Shown here: positions 22,461 through 32,240 of the stretch, one piece after another
Layout: every line of letters starts with the position of its first letter
How positions within the stretch are numbered: position 1 is the stretch's first letter
Source: Isoetes taiwanensis
Taxonomy: Eukaryota > Streptophyta > Lycopodiopsida > Isoetales > Isoetaceae
Assembly (NCBI GenBank): GCA_021234155.1
Contig: JAJEKV010000041.1
Location: forward strand, 5,942,829 to 6,006,828
Direction: 5' to 3'
Length of the DNA stretch: 64,000 nucleotides
The notes under the pieces: model-generated
Told to the model about the DNA's origin: nothing
Databases searched by the model: none
What the model saw: the letters and a program-made list of their open reading frames with translations, nothing else
Translations under genes and position numbers: made by a program

Positions 22461-23880
22461 AAGGGTTTGCAGAATGCGGTATACAGGCTATCTAAGACAT
22501 GCTCAGGCCGGCTGTTCGACAGCAGTATTGGGGTCTGCCAGGGATGCCTTCTCTCTCCAACACAATTTGGGCTTTACATTGATCATTTGGAAAGCTGGCT
22601 GACAATGGGGGCGGTGGAGCTTTCGCACCAGATCATCAGGCATCTCATATACGCTGATGATGTGGACCTCCTAGCTTACATCTTTGAAGACATGCAATGC
22701 CATCTGGATGCCCTGTACACATTCTACTAGGCCACTGACATGTGCCTCAATCTGGCCAAGACTAAGGTGGTCCTCATCTCATCCTCACGACAGCCAAGAC
22801 CTCCCTCATTTATTTACCGAGGACAAAATGTGGAGGTGACATCCACCCACAAGTATTTGAAAGTGGAGTTTCCTTCTAACTAGGACACTTCCACCCGGTT
22901 ACGAGTGATAGCGGACTGGAAAGCATTGTATGTAATGCAAAACAACAATCATAAGGTGGAGCTGTATGACTGGGCCCATCAGTGGGACTTATTTAGGGTC
23001 TTGATGGAGCCCGTTCTTCTATATAGGGTCAGAGTCTGGGACGCGGTGTTGTCCCTTGCTACTTCGAATGGCTTGGATTGGAGCAGGTCTAGAAAGCCTT
23101 CTTAGCACAGGCACTGGGAGTGAAATCCACGATTACTGCTGCAGATGACAGGTTTCTTGCCTCCTCAGAGAGCAACCCTGGATCGCCACATTGTCTACTT
23201 TCAGAAGATGGTCAATATGGATGATGCTTGCCATCTCTCCCCCAAACATGGCTTACACCATGGCAATGGGGTCGCATCACCTTAAGGTCTGCTGGAAGGA
23301 TAAGAGGGCCTGATGGCTAGCCATATAGAATGTGCCAGGAACGCAAACGCATACAGGTGCAAACAGAAGAGGATCGCAATAGCTTGAGGCAGTATTTTAA
23401 CACTTAGTTCCTCGGCAAGTTTTGGGATGTCAACACCCTTGAACAGGTTAAGACAACACATTACCAACACCACATAAATTCCACAATGGAACGGGACCCG
23501 CAATGCTATCGGCGTACCCGTTTGCCTATGAAAAGTGGACTCGTCGCTTCAATTCGCACATATGCGCACCGTGTCCGAATTGAGACAGGTAGATACCATG
23601 CCAAGACAAGGTTTGTCAGTGCTGCCAAGTGGGAGCCGTTGAGGATGAATACACTCTTCCAGCACTCTTCAGAGTTGTCCGACGTATGATCACATTCGAG
23701 CACGTTACACTGACTTGGTCAGGCCCAATCAGCCATGGCATGTGATATTGAGCACGACTTCAGTACGATTGCTAGGAATCATATCTCTAAGAGGTCATGG
23801 ATATATGGCTTAGCTATGTCCTTAGACGTTGTCTTAATATGTATCACACTATTCCATGATGTATAAGGCTCCCAAAATTT
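22461..23880 (+). mobile_element. Degenerate LINE: reverse transcriptase C-terminal half and 3' region
   Basis: The frame at 22467-22730 contains reverse-transcriptase motifs GVCQGCLLSPTQFGLYIDHL and LIYADDVDLLAY (the YADD catalytic box). Thumb-like sequence follows (CLNLAKTKVVLISS, HKYLKVEF) in the same frame beyond a TAG at 22728. Downstream frames (DWSRSRKPS, DRHIVYFQKMVN, and PHKFHNGT in another frame) match the LINE tail at 55.0-55.6 kb. The 3' UTR is similar to the copy at 6.1-6.5 kb but stops before the terminal hairpin. Many stops and frameshifts mean it is dead. Upstream boundary uncertain. Confidence 0.8.
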
Positions 23881-24242
23881 GAAGCGGGTATCGGGTAACC
23901 CTATGGTTTAGTATGGTTTAGGGCTTGTATTCGTAAAAAAATACGTATGAATCTGATGCTGGAAATTCGAGTCTGAGTGCTGGAGCATTTCTGATGGTTT
24001 TGAAGTCGGATTTTGTGGATAAAGCATGAGGAGCCGATGAGCTGGTAGAGATCCAGATTCCAGATGGCAGAGCGGTTGCAGCACGTTGAAGCAGTTATGA
24101 GGTGGTCGGCATGGCGGAGATTTAAGGAGGGAGGCCGGTTCCAGGTATGCCGTAGTCCTTGCTTTCTGGTAGTCTGTTGTTTGCTGCTGTTCTTTGTATT
24201 GAAGAGGTCAGATTTTGTGGTGGCAGTTGTCAATCATCAGGT

Positions 24243-25630
24243 ATGCTCAAGAGGCAGGCTAGGAAGGGGAAGGTTAGGGCTGGTCTGAATTTGTATGCTG
24301 GTAGTATAGATGAGCTCATGGATGTTGCTGGGAAGGGTAGGGGCAGTGCAAGGGCGAGGGAGGATGGTGTAGAGGAAGGTAGTGGTCTCCTTGATGTGAG
24401 TGTGACTCTGGGATATGCAGGAATGGATATCCCAGAGCACATGTTTGATAGTTTGGTGGGTTTTTGCAAGTCTGAGACTGTTGCTGGAGCAGTGGCATTG
24501 GAAAGGGGTTCAGAATTGGACCACCTGCATTGCCAGGCAGTCTTCAGGACGGTGATTAAGACTCCGAGACAAGTGAACACCGCAATAAAGGAGTACTTTG
24601 GTTGGGGTGTTCAAAAGCCAGCGGGTGTGTTGTTGATCTGTAAGGCCCTAAAGAACACGAAGCTTCATTGCTTCGAGGGAATCGTGGGCAGTGTAGGTTA
24701 CGTATGCGTACGTTACGTTTTCCATATGTAAGGTAGCGTACCTGTACATACTGTACGTACTTCTTCATTTTGTGCATCAAATAAGAAAAAAGAAAAATTG
24801 GTTTGTTGTTTACGTACCCGTACGATACGTACTTTATAGGTACGGTACAAGTACTTTTCAAAAAAATAAAAAAATAAATATTTTTTTTTGGGTTAACGTA
24901 CGTACCGTACGTATTTCATGGTACCGTACGTACCGTACGCGTACTTTAAACAACAACTTTTGACGTACGTTTGTACGTTAAACTGGCCCTCGTACGTTAC
25001 CCTGTACTGTACGTTGCATACGTAATATACACGTATGGTACGGAAAGTACGGTACTACACTGATTGTGGGCTATTGTCTAAAGGACTATGGGAAAGTCCA
25101 TTATAAGGTCTGTCTCGATAATGTGACCGAAAAGCAGATAGAGATAGGCAAGGATCTTTATCTGAGGTATGGTGCAGGAGATTTGAAGAACCTTGTTGTG
25201 TTGGACAATAAGAATGTTTTGCAAAGGGCTGCCCATTACGTTAATTACCATGGTAGAAAACAAGTGTCTGCTAGTTTGGTTTACACTGTTTTGTCGCATG
25301 CTGCGGACGAGGAAGTTCGTGTTGTCCAGTCAATGGATCTTGCCCACAAATACTGCCTTCATATCTGAGCACAGAGTGAAAGCAGCTTGGCGGATGACAT
25401 TGAATCCTGAGCATGCAATGCCTAGTGATGTGAGGTGCGTGCTTTTTGGTGTTCCTGCTGGTATGCAGCCAGTGAAGCGGCTTGGGAAAGCGAGGAAGCA
25501 TTATTAGGATGATGCAGATAGCAAGGGTGATGATGATGAACACTTCGTTGATGCACAGGATGAAGAGTACAGGCCTGATGCAGAGGGAGACGGAATGGGA
25601 TCTGACTTCATTCCTTTGAATCTGGCTGAT
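24243..25630 (+). pseudogene. Replitron-like HUH endonuclease (Rep transposase), disrupted
   Basis: From ATG 24243 (MLKRQARKGK) the frame encodes a basic start and then a Rep-like core. The HUH metal-binding motif is DHLHCQAVF, with H94 and H96. The conserved ERG precedes it, and TPRQVNTAIKEYFGW follows. The catalytic tyrosine motif, GYCLKDYG (tyrosine near residue 150, lysine three positions on), lies beyond a 374-bp MITE at 24689-25062. Deleting the MITE and one target copy restores a single frame to 25368. Later lesions are a frameshift near 25350 and a TAG at 25504, after which an acidic tail runs to about 25628. No helicase is fused, unlike Helitrons. Single-tyrosine HUH Reps of this kind define Replitrons, described from green algae and common in non-seed plants. 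A related CRESS-type Rep is the alternative. Confidence 0.7.
24689..25062. mobile_element. hAT-type MITE, 374 bp, inside the Rep gene
   Basis: The ends are CAGTGTAG and CTACACTG, perfect 8-bp terminal inverted repeats with the typical hAT CAGTG start. Flanks are ATCGTGGG (24681-24688) and ATTGTGGG (25063-25070), an 8-bp target duplication with one change. The interior is dominated by CGTACGT/GTACGTAC, which makes it strongly self-complementary. There is no coding capacity. Confidence 0.87.
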
Positions 25631-25794
25631 TACACCATGGCAGTGGGCTAGCATTCAGTTCTTCATGTTTTCTTTGTTTTTTTTCCATATGATGTAATCT
25701 TCAAATGAATGTAAATTTTTTGTTATGTTTGTTTTCAAATGTTTTGTATCTGAGCGCTTTGTGTTGTGGTACTCTAATTTAATTCGTAGTATGC

Positions 25795-26424
25795 ATGTCA
25801 TCTGATGATGCAGGTATGCCAGGCATGGAATCTAATGTCCATGCTGCAAGTGTAGAGGGTAATGGTCCTGCTGATGTAACTCCCGAAGTAATAGAAATAA
25901 GTGACAATAGCAATGACGGCGTTGTAACTGGCCCTTTGTCTCGTCCAGGCCCTCCACCGCCTGTGCACCTTGTTCATGCTTTGCCGGCCTCCTTTCCTGA
26001 ACAGCCACATATCCTTCCGAATGGTGTGCCTTATGGACCTCCTCCTCGTCCTCATGTTGCTGAAGTGGCCCCCGTTTCAAATCTTGTGGCCAATGGATTG
26101 CCGCATCCCATAGTTGTTAATGCAGAGAATGAGCATGTGCATGTGGCAGCAGAAATGCTTGAAACCATTGTCGGAATTAACACAATAGCTGAGAGTGTTG
26201 CTGCGGCTGTTAGAGTGTTGCGAATCCAGTTGGGCTGGTTATTTAACGCAGTGGAGCAGTGCATAGGAGTGATGGATTGGGAGCAGGTTAGTGTCTCGGT
26301 GGAGGAGAGGCGGGCGCTTAGAGCCCACATGAACTTGGCAAGAGGAATTCTCATATGGGAGTTTCATAGGATCGATGGGCTGCAGAGGAGGCATGCAGCT
26401 ACTTTGAATCTGAGGTACAATTAG
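25795..26424 (+). CDS. Unknown 209-residue protein, candidate second gene of the Replitron-like unit
   Basis: Intact frame from ATG 25795 to TAG 26424, about 165 bp after the end of the Rep frame and on the same strand. The N-terminal third is acidic and contains VIEISDNSND, which fits a SUMO-interacting motif (V-I-x-I followed by Ser and acidic residues). The middle is Pro/His rich (RPGPPPPVHLVHA, GPPPRPHVAE). The last 90 residues look helical and include EMLETIVGINTIAESVAAAV, QLGWLFNAVEQCIGVMDW and a basic end. I do not recognise the family. Absence of stops across 630 bp beside a dead Rep gene is notable. Whether it belongs to the transposon or to a host gene cannot be decided here. Confidence 0.5.
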   Translation: MSSDDAGMPGMESNVHAASVEGNGPADVTPEVIEISDNSNDGVVTGPLSRPGPPPPVHLVHALPASFPEQPHILPNGVPYGPPPRPHVAEVAPVSNLVANGLPHPIVVNAENEHVHVAAEMLETIVGINTIAESVAAAVRVLRIQLGWLFNAVEQCIGVMDWEQVSVSVEERRALRAHMNLARGILIWEFHRIDGLQRRHAATLNLRYN

Positions 26425-28200
26425 TGTAGGTGCATGCATTAGATGCACGACATGGTGTGTTTGAGCATTTGAGATCTGCATCCAAGTAGAGATGAAGAAT
26501 GAATTGCAAATACAAAACTGGAAAAAAAAAAAATTGCTTGCCTTGTTTCTACATGTCTGTGTGAGCATGTTTGCATGGAATTAGCCCCCCGGCTTTAGTC
26601 CACGGTGGAGCACCGAGGGTTCGGCTTCGTGAAGGGGTTCAAATCCCCATGCCCCAGACTCTTTTGCTTGTGCAGGTTATGCAGGTGTTGCGAGGCGGTG
26701 ATTGCATGGCAGAAGATGTGGCCTCCTCGTAAGGGAACACGTGTTTCAGTAGCTTGGTTCCATGACATCTACAAATGCAATGGTAAGCACTGCATTTGAA
26801 TTCTTCTTCCTTACTTGCTAGGTAGATTTGATTGCTTCTGAATGTGGTAGACGATTGAGGTTTATTATAAGTAGTTGCATAAGCACTTGTTGTAGTTCTT
26901 TGTTATAACACAAAGAGACATCAGGGTTGTCTGATGTGAACGCACATTTGATTTGCTATTGAAGAACATTAGTTTACCTGGTCCCTCCAATAAAAACAAA
27001 GTTTTTGTTCATTAGATTATTTAAACTTGGAACAGAACATCAGCATTGTGTACTCTGATGATGTAGTATTGAAGAACACAAGCTTACGTGGCCCCTTGAA
27101 CGAAAACAGAGATTTCATTCATTAGATTATCTGAATTCAGAATTTCTTTGCACTTGAGCATGGACTCTATGGTGGAGTGGCGGACTCAATGGCTATGACT
27201 TCTGTGCTGATGCTATTGGGGCAGTTTAGATGTTGGGCATGACGGGGGTAAATATTGTGTTCTGATGGACTAACTGTTGTTCCTCTTATGGACTCACACC
27301 TTGTTGTCTAAGTTGAAGTGCAATGAGAAGCAAGAGTTTCCTCTGTCGATTTCAACTGCATTTTATGTCTGTTGGGGTTGTCTCATATAGGTTCCATGTG
27401 CTTACACCTCTCCAGCTATGTATCTTGTGGAGCATGCAAACAATCTCGGGCTGCCAGTATGCTAGTCATTCAATATTGCTTGATTTATAATTTATATGGA
27501 AGAATTCAAAGCCATTCTATGCTTGCAGCTGGCAGTAGTAGTGGTCTTTGTAGGCATTGCTTCTATATATATAAAATATGCTAGAAGGCACATACGCAAC
27601 TGAAAATGGTAAAACCAAGGAAGCCTTACTTCTAACATCAGGGTGGTAATCTTATTCTCTGCTCATGACATGTAATTTATGACTGAAGCTTTATTGGTGC
27701 AGGATTTGAAATGTTGGAATTGTTTTATTCAAATGTTTAAAATGTTTGCAGATACATGTTTCGCTTGATGCCTCATGCTCAGCAGGTTTGCATGCGGGAG
27801 AAGCTGAGATGACATGTACATGCTGCTGCCACCATACATCCGGCCAGAGTGCTTTAGTTCATGGTTCCGTTTGAAGGTTAAGGGGTTTGTTGCATACTCT
27901 TACACAAGTTGTTGTTCTATTTGAGCTCATTGTATTTTATGCTGTGAATTTGTTGTTCTATTTCAACTAATTCCACTTTTTGCTGAATTCTCTGGCAACT
28001 GGGGTTCAAATCCCCTCATGAGTTCTTCTGTGAGATGTTGGTATGTTGATTTGTATTTTGACTTGTTGCAAAGGTTGGGAAATCTTATGCTGAGGTGGAA
28101 ATGGGGATTTGACCCCATCATGGACTTGGTGGACGGTCTGAAATCCAGGAAAAGGAATATCCATAAGAATATTGTGTTCATCAACGACCCAAAACATATT
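26425..28200. other. Spacer, no supported gene
   Basis: Contains tRNA T-arm-like words (ggggttcaaatcccc at 26634-26648 and 28008-28022) without any cloverleaf. Open frames are short. The right-hand terminus of the Replitron-like unit may lie here, but I could not locate it. Confidence 0.4.
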
Positions 28201-28205
28201 GGTGC

Positions 28206-28320
28206 AATTTGTCAGCATTCTTATTACTGCCACGGTTTTTCCCTCAAAAACCTTTCAGAATGGGGTTTTTTAATCCCGACAGTAATGCGTCTTTTGTGCT
28301 CTTTTTTGGGTTGCCCCTAG
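28206..28320 (+). mobile_element. LINE 3'-end hairpin fragment
   Basis: The block attactgccacggtttttcc...gggttttttaatcccgacag-taatgcg matches the 3' UTR hairpin of the LINE at 6.3 kb, with outer arms attactg/cagtaat. It has the same following words (gtgctctttt). No LINE coding sequence precedes it. Confidence 0.65.
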
Positions 28321-29079
28321 GGGGCAAACCCTTGTTTATGTGGGCTTTTGGCATATCCTAGGTATATGCTGGAATATACCTAGGATATGCTGTGACTGCT
28401 CCAAACCTGCTCTTACATGTAAACTCTCGGTCGCCATTGTTGCCGTGCGGCTGGTGTGGGAACTGGTTAACCGGCACCGCCAAGCATTGGAGCAAGGTCC
28501 ATAATCTGGTGTGGGAACTGGTGTTGGAAGAAGGGGGGATTCAGGTAAGCTCCTTCACTCTTTGATGATTCAAAACTGCCGTGACCCCTTTTCTAAAACC
28601 AGATCAAGGAAATAGATGGATTCTTGGATTTGAGTCTCTCTGATACTCAATTCATCTGATACCCATTTCAATCGGCATAATTGTGGCTGTATCTGTCCAG
28701 AAAACCTATTCTAAAGATTTACAGTGGCCTAATTCATAAAAAACTTTCGACCCATCCGGTCTTTTCCTAATTTCCAGCCGATGAGAGGACACCCTGAATT
28801 GCACTCTTGGTGAGCCTTCACCAAAATTATTTGACACAATAATTTGATATTAAATACTCGAAAACCATATTCTATTACATGAGAGATGATGCCGTAATTG
28901 CATGTGCAGCCTTATAATGCTGTAACTTCCTGGAAAATGGTCCAGAGATCTCTGATTAGGGTGTGACTCTTTATCAGGTATTTTTGATTTGCCACAGGAG
29001 TGCAGTGTTTGGATTTGGATTTGTGATTAGATCTAATTTGGGAGATTTGTTTTCACACCTCGTTCGATTTTGGTCTCAG
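28321..29079. other. Spacer, left flank of the chromovirus
   Basis: No gene recognised. It ends at the target site ATATC (29080-29084) of the 13.4 kb element. Confidence 0.4.
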
Positions 29080-29084
29080 ATATC

Positions 29085-30741
29085 GTGGCGTTCGGCCACG
29101 ATATGGCCTCGGGGCATTATACCGTGAATCTTGCCTCACACGCGTACCGCCACTCCCACCGGTGGCGTGTACACTAGCGGTAGCCAGGTGAGTAGCCCTA
29201 GGGGGCAACTTGCCAGAAATATGTGCAACTATTAATGTGCACATTTTCCAATGTACACATTAATGTGGGCACACATTTCCAAGTGGACACTTCAATCCAA
29301 GTGGGCCACACCCATAGGTGCAATTAATGTGCACATTTTCCAATGTACACATTAATGTGGGCACACATTTCCATGTGTGCACATTTGGCCACCTAGCCCT
29401 TAAAAGCAAGTGGGCCCATTTCCAATTATCCCACATGCCAAAAGGGGATAATTGGAAACCCTAACGAACCCCCTTGTCTATATAGGGTAGGAAACCCTAA
29501 CTAGCCCAATTTTTCGATTTTAGGGCTTGAACTCTGTTTTTGGCTGCCTCAACAAATTAAAACCGCATCCCGAACATTTGGGAGAATTGCATCCTTAGTT
29601 TCTCTAGATTCGAAGGCGTTTTTGCCAGGATGGTCGAGCTCAGTCGAGGAGGCCCTCAAGGATGGGGTATTTGGCCAATTAGATAGTCTAAACCCTATTT
29701 TAGTCATTGTATCGGTAGGTTTAGCCTATTAGATTGGCCATAGCATTCCCTCTAGATCTCTAGATAGCAGATTCTAACTAAAGAACCTAACTCTATGTTG
29801 TAGATTAGATCTTATTCTTTAGTTCTTACGTGATGTATATGGATGATGTATCTCTATGAACTCCTTGTATTGGGAAGGGGGTAGAGACCTAAAGCTTTTG
29901 TAGTCGATGCTCCTAGAGTAGCCTCTCTAGCACCACTGTAGTTGCGGCACATGTGCACAAGAGCCACACCGGTTGTGGGTGAAGGGGCAGACCGGGCTTA
30001 TAAGGAGGTTCGTGTTCGACTCTTGAGCGATTCCTATGGTGTGTTAGTGCTACGGGGGGATCATTGTGACTAGGTCTAATGGCTTGCCAGCGTGTGGGCA
30101 AGGCATGGGCTCACACTCGTGGAGGTGGTGAATATGACCTTCCATTGAGTTCAAGTCGACACGGGCAAAGGGCCCTCTAGTCACCTTGAGTCAAACATGT
30201 AGATCTCGGAGGGAGAGATCCCTACCTGCCCCATCGAACCGGGGAGATGCAACCCGGGATATAGCCCCTTGGCTATGCATCCGCTGGCTACGGTCAGTCC
30301 CAACACTTTTCAGCCTACTCCGCAAAGTGTGCACGGGGGAGGGGCGGATGGAGTGGACAACCCTAAGCCATGCTCATATGCGGCCCAAATCCATTGCCAT
30401 GAATTACATGCCTCAGATCGACTCGAGACCCAAGCCGCCGGGTCATCCCTTGAGTCCGAGCCTTGGGTAGGACGCCTTTGTCTATGCAGAGGATATGTGG
30501 AGGACCATCCTTCGTGATGGTCATATGATGTTGATGTATGTGCTACCGACATGTATGTTTACGCCCGCAGCCTAGGTAGGCCCCGAGGGAGGCGGGTGCA
30601 ATGACCCTTCCACTCTTCCCCTTTGGAACCCGCCACGGTTGCGGTGTCATGTGGAGGGCCCCAGATTAGCATGGAGCTGGTATGGGGATGAACTCACGGT
30701 TGTATACGGTGAGTGCACCGTATACGCAGTAGGGGACGCCA
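29085..30741 (+). repeat. 5' LTR of the 13.4 kb chromovirus
   Basis: It aligns with 40786-42460 throughout. Start is placed at gtggcgttc because that matches TGTGACGTTCC of the 3' LTR and is preceded by the likely target copy. End is placed at ggggacgcca, matching ggggacgtcaca. It contains a duplicated 50-bp block (29231-29280 and 29323-29372) and, near the 3' end, a 10-bp inverted repeat GTATACGGTG/CACCGTATAC around 30703-30726. Confidence 0.85.
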
Positions 30742-30744
30742 TTG

Positions 30745-30755
30745 TGGTATCGAGC
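30745..30755 (+). other. Primer-binding site of the chromovirus
   Basis: TGGTATCGAGC differs by one missing base from the initiator tRNA-Met primer motif TGGTATCAGAGC and sits four bases after the end of the 5' LTR. Confidence 0.75.
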
Positions 30756-30946
30756 TATGTTCTTGGAGACCAAGAGCAAAGCAACCGCCATGTTCCCGAG
30801 AGCACTAACTTGATAGGATCCTCAAACCTCGAAAAAATGAGAAAATTTTTTCTCATTTTTGTAGTTTATGCTAAGCTAGTAACAGTTAAAATGAATAAAA
30901 ACGTAAAAAGACTAAAATTGATGAGCCAACATCCAAAAAGTAGGGT

Positions 30947-31199
30947 GGTCTCACACGTCGCGCCAGGACAGATTTCTACATTCTAGAAATCGGCCAAAAA
31001 AGTCTTAGACATTCAAATTTTGACACCAAAAAGTTGTAAATTACAGTAAAATACCTTAATAATTCTAAATTTAAGCTAAGAATTAGTAGATTTGGCATGT
31101 TACATGTTAATTTAATAGTGGGCCCCACCATGTCTCACACGTCGCACCAGGACAGGTTTCTAGATTCTAGGAATCAGGCTGGGCGCAACGTGTGAGACC
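30947..31199 (+). repeat. Nested hairpin pair 1 (two copies)
   Basis: Copies at 30947-30993 and 31131-31199. The core is GATTTCTA-cattc-TAGAAATC, an 8-bp inverted repeat. In the second copy outer arms tctcacacgt and acgtgtgaga surround it (its inner arms read ggtttctag/ctaggaatc). Words cgcgccaggacag and gggcgcaac lie between inner and outer arms. The first copy lacks the right outer arm. Confidence 0.85.
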
Positions 31200-31273
31200 T
31201 TGCTTAATTAGGTGTTTTTAGGTGCTCTAGACAACCCAAAAAGGTAGTTTAAAAATTGACCTAAAATTGGCCC

Positions 31274-31280
31274 TATAAAT
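31274..31280 (+). promoter_or_regulatory. TATA box of internal transcription unit 1
   Basis: ccctataaatagaacc is a strong plant TATA box 101 bp upstream of the ATG of the H3-mimic ORF. The region between them is C/T rich, like a plant leader, and contains gcgatctt and gcgctt, words repeated in the leader of unit 2. Confidence 0.6.
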
Positions 31281-31380
31281 AGAACCAGACCCCTCCCATT
31301 TTTCCTGTTCTTCCCTAGAACTTCGCTCGTGACTGTCAAGGCGATCTTCGGGCGCTTAGCTCCGATCGACAAACCGTAAG

Positions 31381-31605
31381 ATGATGGCCCGCACAAAGCA
31401 GACTGCAAGGAAGCCTAGCCGAAGCGGATCCTCCAGCGCCAGCGGCTCCGGCCTCTTTCACAGGATTCTTCGGGAACGCCTTCTCCACGGCGACGAATCT
31501 TCGTCGAGCGAGGAAGCAGGGTCGGACCGGAGCGACCACACCGAGCTCTTGGAGGATGACCGGCCAGATGTCATGAACCAGATCCTAAATTTAAATTGGC
31601 GCTGA
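31381..31605 (+). CDS. Histone H3-tail mimic protein encoded by the retrotransposon
   Basis: The 74-residue frame starts MM-ARTKQTARK-PSRSGSSSA. After the methionines, residues 1-9 are identical to histone H3 (A1 to K9, including K4 and K9), and S10 of H3 is replaced by P then S. The similarity stops there, so this is not an H3 gene. The second ATG has the better plant context (A at -3, GC at +4). Starting there and removing Met would expose Ala exactly as in H3. The remainder is Ser-rich and then acidic (GDESSSSEEAGSD, TELLEDDRPDVM). The TGA at 31603 may be a lesion, because the same frame stays open to 31936 and then to 32188, adding Arg/Lys-rich sequence with PKKRRAK and RKRKV. It follows a TATA box. 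Histone mimicry is my inference from sequence identity; no function is shown. Confidence 0.75.
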   Translation: MMARTKQTARKPSRSGSSSASGSGLFHRILRERLLHGDESSSSEEAGSDRSDHTELLEDDRPDVMNQILNLNWR

Positions 31606-32190
31606 AGAGGAAAGAAGCGCAGCAGCAGCAGGAGCAACACCAGGAGGACGCCAACCCACGGTGAAGAGCAGAGGGAACAGCGGACCCATCAACAGCCTCA
31701 GAGCAACCCCAGGCCGAGATCCACCCGGCAGGAGGAGCAGGGAAGAGAGGAGCAAAGAGCCACGGAACTCACCCCTAAGAAGAGGCCGACCCGCGACGCT
31801 TCGGCCCACAAGTACGGCCAAGGAGCCACGGAACAGAGGACAAAGAGTCGGGAAGACGACCGACCACTACGCAACGGACCCAAGAAGAGGAGGGCCAAAG
31901 CCGAAGCGCGTGCAAGAGGAAGCCGGGTAAAGGCCTGAAGGAAGCGGAAGGTCCCCACATCAACGAAGCCGCCCGGGAGGGGAGATTCCCACCCACCACC
32001 GAATTTTAATGGGATGGAGACTACGTGTCGGGCGCAGACGGGCAAGCTCTTCAAAGCCCCGTCAGAGAGGAAGAGGTCCCGAGCGCATGCAACCCCAAGA
32101 AGGGGAGGAGACCGGACATTAGCAAAGCCCCCACCGCTCCAACGTGGGATAGAGTCAAAGCCCCGGGCCAAGAACGGGAGGTATATGTGA
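31606..32190 (+). pseudogene. In-frame basic extension of the H3-mimic ORF, after a TGA
   Basis: Reading on from the TGA at 31603-31605 in the same frame gives 110 codons without a stop, then another TGA (31936-31938), then 83 more codons to TGA 32188-32190. The sequence is rich in Arg, Lys, Gln and Pro and contains nuclear-localisation-like clusters (KKRPTR, PKKRRAK, RKRKV). Long openness in one frame suggests the ancestral protein was about 269 residues and that the stops are CGA-to-TGA type mutations or errors. Translational readthrough is a less likely alternative. Confidence 0.5.
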
Positions 32191-32240
32191 TAGACCCCTA
32201 AAGGTCTACCGAGAAGAGGATCAAGGAGCACAACGCTTAT

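Noticed and set aside
24159-24242. Upstream extension of the Rep frame (LSGSLLF...)
   Set aside because: No ATG, and the segment ends at a good splice acceptor (aatcatcag), so it may be intron; a donor at about 24145 is possible but the joined frame does not hold.
24243-25630. Helitron
   Set aside because: No helicase domain, only one catalytic tyrosine motif, and no CTRR hairpin terminus seen.
26630-26655. tRNA T-arm-like word ggggttcaaatcccc (also at 28008 and, reversed, near 16325)
   Set aside because: No acceptor stem, D-arm or anticodon arm can be placed around any of them; they are short palindromic words in repeat sequence.
31381-31605. Interpretation as a histone H3 gene or pseudogene
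   Set aside because: Similarity ends after K9; the following STGGKAPRKQ and histone fold are absent, and the location is inside a retrotransposon.
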